DNA of 64,000 bases, taken from JAGVSR01 sp963825555 (GTDB taxonomy: Bacteria; Pseudomonadota; Alphaproteobacteria; Rhizobiales; Hyphomicrobiaceae). Positions 62,193 through 64,000 of this stretch are shown piece by piece. The stretch is taken from assembly GCA_963825555.1 (NCBI GenBank), contig CAWGTZ010000004.1, positions 62,001 to 126,000 on the forward strand. The letters are read 5' to 3'. Each line of letters begins with the position of its first letter. Positions within the stretch are counted from its first letter, which is position 1. The translations under genes and the position numbers were made by a program. The notes below the pieces were generated by a model that saw only the letters and a list, made by a program, of their open reading frames with translations, ran no database searches and was not told where the DNA came from.

Positions 62193-62933
62193 ATGTCTCC
62201 GTCCCATCCATCTTTCAGTGCCACTGCTGCTGAGATTGGCGATCTGTCCGACCGCGGGGTCCGCTATACCGTCGATGAGGTCTATCTCACGGGCAAGAGC
62301 TTTTCGTTCCGAGCCCGCCAGCGCCGCTTCCGCCATATCCGGGCGCTCATCGAGGACATTATCCGCCGGAAGGGTTCGTGCCGTATCGCCGACATTGGCG
62401 GGACCGAATACTATTGGCGTATAGCCGGGGACTTCATCAATCAGGCCAACGTCGAGATCCATCTGATGAATCTCGAGGCGGTTCCTGTGCACGGTGCCAA
62501 GTTCGTCAGTCACGCGGCCGATGCCTGCGCGCTCGATTGTTTTGAGAACAATTCCTTCGATCTGGTGCACTCCAACTCTGTCATCGAACATGTCGGCAAC
62601 TGGAGCAACATGAAGCTCATGGCCGGGCATGTGCGCCGTCTGGCGCCTGTGTACTACGTGCAGACGCCCAACTTTTGGTTCCCCTATGAGCCGCATTTCC
62701 GCTTCCCGCTCTTCCAGTTCCTGCCCGAACAGGTGCGAGGGCGGATGCTGACGACCTTCAGTCTCGGTTTTGGCGGCAAGCGCTCAAGCCTCGACGAGGC
62801 GATGCTGAGCGTGCAGTCTGCATCGTTGATCGACGCGCGGCAGATGCGCGAACTCTTCCCGGATGCGGAAATACACCGCGAACGGATTGGGCCCCTGACC
62901 AAATCACTGATGGCGATCCGAGCTTCGCATTAG
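62193..62933 (+). CDS. SAM-dependent methyltransferase (class I), 246 aa
   Basis: Methyltransferase-fold protein. The ATG at 62193 has agg six bases before it and is preferred over 62130. Motif I is CRIADIGGTEYYWRIAG (GG-T variant), then HAADACALDCFENNSFDLVH and the motif IV-like SNSVIEHVGNWSNMKLMAGH, as in Methyltransf_11-type enzymes. The C-terminus carries YYVQTPNFWFPYEPHFRFPL. It converges with the partial gene at 62930. A sugar or lipid substrate is plausible; no clue in context. Confidence 0.8.
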   Translation: MSPSHPSFSATAAEIGDLSDRGVRYTVDEVYLTGKSFSFRARQRRFRHIRALIEDIIRRKGSCRIADIGGTEYYWRIAGDFINQANVEIHLMNLEAVPVHGAKFVSHAADACALDCFENNSFDLVHSNSVIEHVGNWSNMKLMAGHVRRLAPVYYVQTPNFWFPYEPHFRFPLFQFLPEQVRGRMLTTFSLGFGGKRSSLDEAMLSVQSASLIDARQMRELFPDAEIHRERIGPLTKSLMAIRASH

Positions 62934-64000
62934 GGGCGGCGGTATCCCCAGCCGATTGCAAGATGCTCCGCCACGCCCGCGATGACGCCGCGGTCGCGCA
63001 TATAGGCGTTATGGTAAAGCGCATCGCTCAGACGCTTCCACATCAAGTCTGGATCTCCGATTCCGCCTTCGCCTGCATCGCTCCCGACGACGCCGTCATA
63101 GAGTTTCTGGGCGGCAAGAAATACTGCGCTGTCGTCAATACCGCCAAGATTGAGGGCATCGATGCGGGCCTCGCGCGCATCGGGCGCGTAGGGCGGCACG
63201 CGCGAAACACTCGTCAGGTTGAATGCGGCGTCGCCACCGTAGGCCGCGCCGACGACTCCGCCGTGAATTAGAAGATTGGCCGCGCGAGCATAAAGCCACG
63301 CACCGCCAATCTTGGAGAAAAGGCGGACCAGTCCGTAAATCGCTCCGAAGACGACGGGGAACAGCAGGATGAACGTAAAATCCACCGCGGTTGCGAAGCC
63401 ATAGTTCCCGGCCTTCACCTTGGCTATGATCGGTTCTAGGAAGTAGGGCGCGTGCCAGCCGAACAGTCCCAAAGTACCCAGGACGCCTGCGAGAGAGGCG
63501 AAGGCCGTGAGTGATCGTTCTGCGTTTGCGAGCGTCACGTAGCGCGGCTGAAGCTGCGCAGCCGCCTCAAGCAGTCGCATCGCTTCGTCGCGCGGACTGT
63601 GGAGAACGAGCCATCGGCGGCTGTTGAAGGTGCGCGAAATCGCGCGTTCTGCACGCCTACGATGCAAGAGTTTTCGCAAACCCGCACGCAGGCTTGCGAC
63701 GCCGATGAGCGCGAGTGCGCCGAAGAAGATCACACCTTCCACCTTCTTATTCGTTTCGGAATCGAGGACCGCAACGATATAGCCGATCATAATAGGCGTA
63801 ATGACGAGCCCGAGGAGAACCTGAAAAAGGGCGATAATCCAGGGTACCGTCTTGAGTTTTCGGGTAAAGAATGGAGTGCCGAACGAGACGACGCTGCTAG
63901 GTCCGCTGGTCGCCGTGCCATGGGCAAGTCCCTCCATCACGATATTGCCGCCATGGCTGTGGCCGAGGACAGCGAAGGGTCGACCGGAGGCAGCAAAATC
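62930..64000 (-). CDS. Lipase-like alpha/beta hydrolase with membrane segments, 5' partial
   Basis: Runs off the right end of the window, so its start is missing. The frame continues from 63940 to 64000 and reads DFAASGRPFAVLGHSHGGN, a nucleophile elbow G-H-S-H-G of alpha/beta hydrolases, followed by SSVVSFGTPFF, the strand usual in lipases. After that come hydrophobic spans unlike ordinary lipases (VPWIIALFQVLLGLVITPIM, VIFFGALALIGVASL) and a helical region, then FTFILLFPVVFGAIYGLVRL and the tail. A start at 63940 (MMEGL) would cut off the elbow and is therefore not the real one. Function: membrane hydrolase; substrate unknown. Confidence 0.75.
   Translation of the reverse strand, partial: DFAASGRPFAVLGHSHGGNIVMEGLAHGTATSGPSSVVSFGTPFFTRKLKTVPWIIALFQVLLGLVITPIMIGYIVAVLDSETNKKVEGVIFFGALALIGVASLRAGLRKLLHRRRAERAISRTFNSRRWLVLHSPRDEAMRLLEAAAQLQPRYVTLANAERSLTAFASLAGVLGTLGLFGWHAPYFLEPIIAKVKAGNYGFATAVDFTFILLFPVVFGAIYGLVRLFSKIGGAWLYARAANLLIHGGVVGAAYGGDAAFNLTSVSRVPPYAPDAREARIDALNLGGIDDSAVFLAAQKLYDGVVGSDAGEGGIGDPDLMWKRLSDALYHNAYMRDRGVIAGVAEHLAIGWGYRRP

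Noticed and set aside
63300..63940. A start at 63940 (MMEGL) for the last gene
   Set aside because: The frame continues upstream to the window edge and includes the GHSHGG elbow, so the gene is 5' truncated here.

Overview
The window is a chromosomal stretch of a GC-rich alphaproteobacterium, most likely of the order Hyphomicrobiales (Rhizobiales), possibly a Hyphomicrobium or Filomicrobium relative. This rests on the bioBFDAZ operon with BioZ, the aerobic cobaltochelatase pair cobS/cobT beside a DnaJ-domain gene and bolA, the neighbourhood xerD, aroK, aroB and a CorC-like gene, a seven-iron FdxA, CarD, DUF1178 and DUF2852. The genus is an inference from gene content and order. I see no tRNA, rRNA, insertion sequence, phage or CRISPR array.

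Region by region. 0-5 kb: a small unknown protein, a fatty acid desaturase, a secreted protein with three similar modules and a D-lactate dehydrogenase-type flavoprotein. 5.5-11 kb: a surface-polysaccharide patch with a GDP-mannose 6-dehydrogenase (AlgD type), a calcium-binding RTX protein, a membrane-anchored protein resembling alginate lyase family PL14 and a small membrane protein. 11-18.4 kb: an anchored nuclease-fold protein, a tandem pair of secreted TPR proteins, a frameshifted sodium:solute symporter divergent from a TetR regulator, a Cys-rich secreted protein, a DUF2852 protein and a phosphatase. 18.5-23.6 kb: the biotin operon, read leftward as bioB-F-D-A-Z. 23.8-31.7 kb: a GNAT enzyme, the Tat-exported phosphatase PhoX, DUF1178 with a nitrilase, glutaredoxin, ComF and an NDUFAF5-like methyltransferase. 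31.8-34.8 kb: DUF485-ActP acetate uptake and a proline iminopeptidase. 34.8-41.2 kb: XerD, a large periplasmic protein with a 48-residue partner, and aroK-aroB followed by a CorC-like transporter. 41.3-48.1 kb: cobT, cobS, a J-domain protein, BolA, a phytase-like esterase, ribosomal protein L28 and DUF3108. 48.3-54.8 kb: a SUV3-like helicase broken by a frameshift, an S4-domain protein, FdxA, a structured intergenic region, CarD with a histone-H1-like tail and a second nuclease-fold protein. 55-64 kb: a 1463-residue RTX protein, a GNAT enzyme, membrane and hydrolase genes, a methyltransferase and the tail of a lipase-like membrane hydrolase that runs off the right end.

How the genes work together. 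The biotin operon can make biotin from a BioZ-generated pimeloyl-type precursor, with no BioC or BioH in view. AroK and AroB are two steps of the shikimate pathway. CobS and CobT are two of the three subunits of aerobic cobalt chelatase. AlgD, the RTX protein and the PL14-like protein together suggest a uronate-containing, calcium-binding extracellular matrix, but no polymerase or secretion genes are visible here. Two genes (symporter and helicase) are clearly broken by frameshifts and a third (the nuclease-fold gene at 54 kb) may have lost its signal-peptide frame. These could be real decay or sequence errors.
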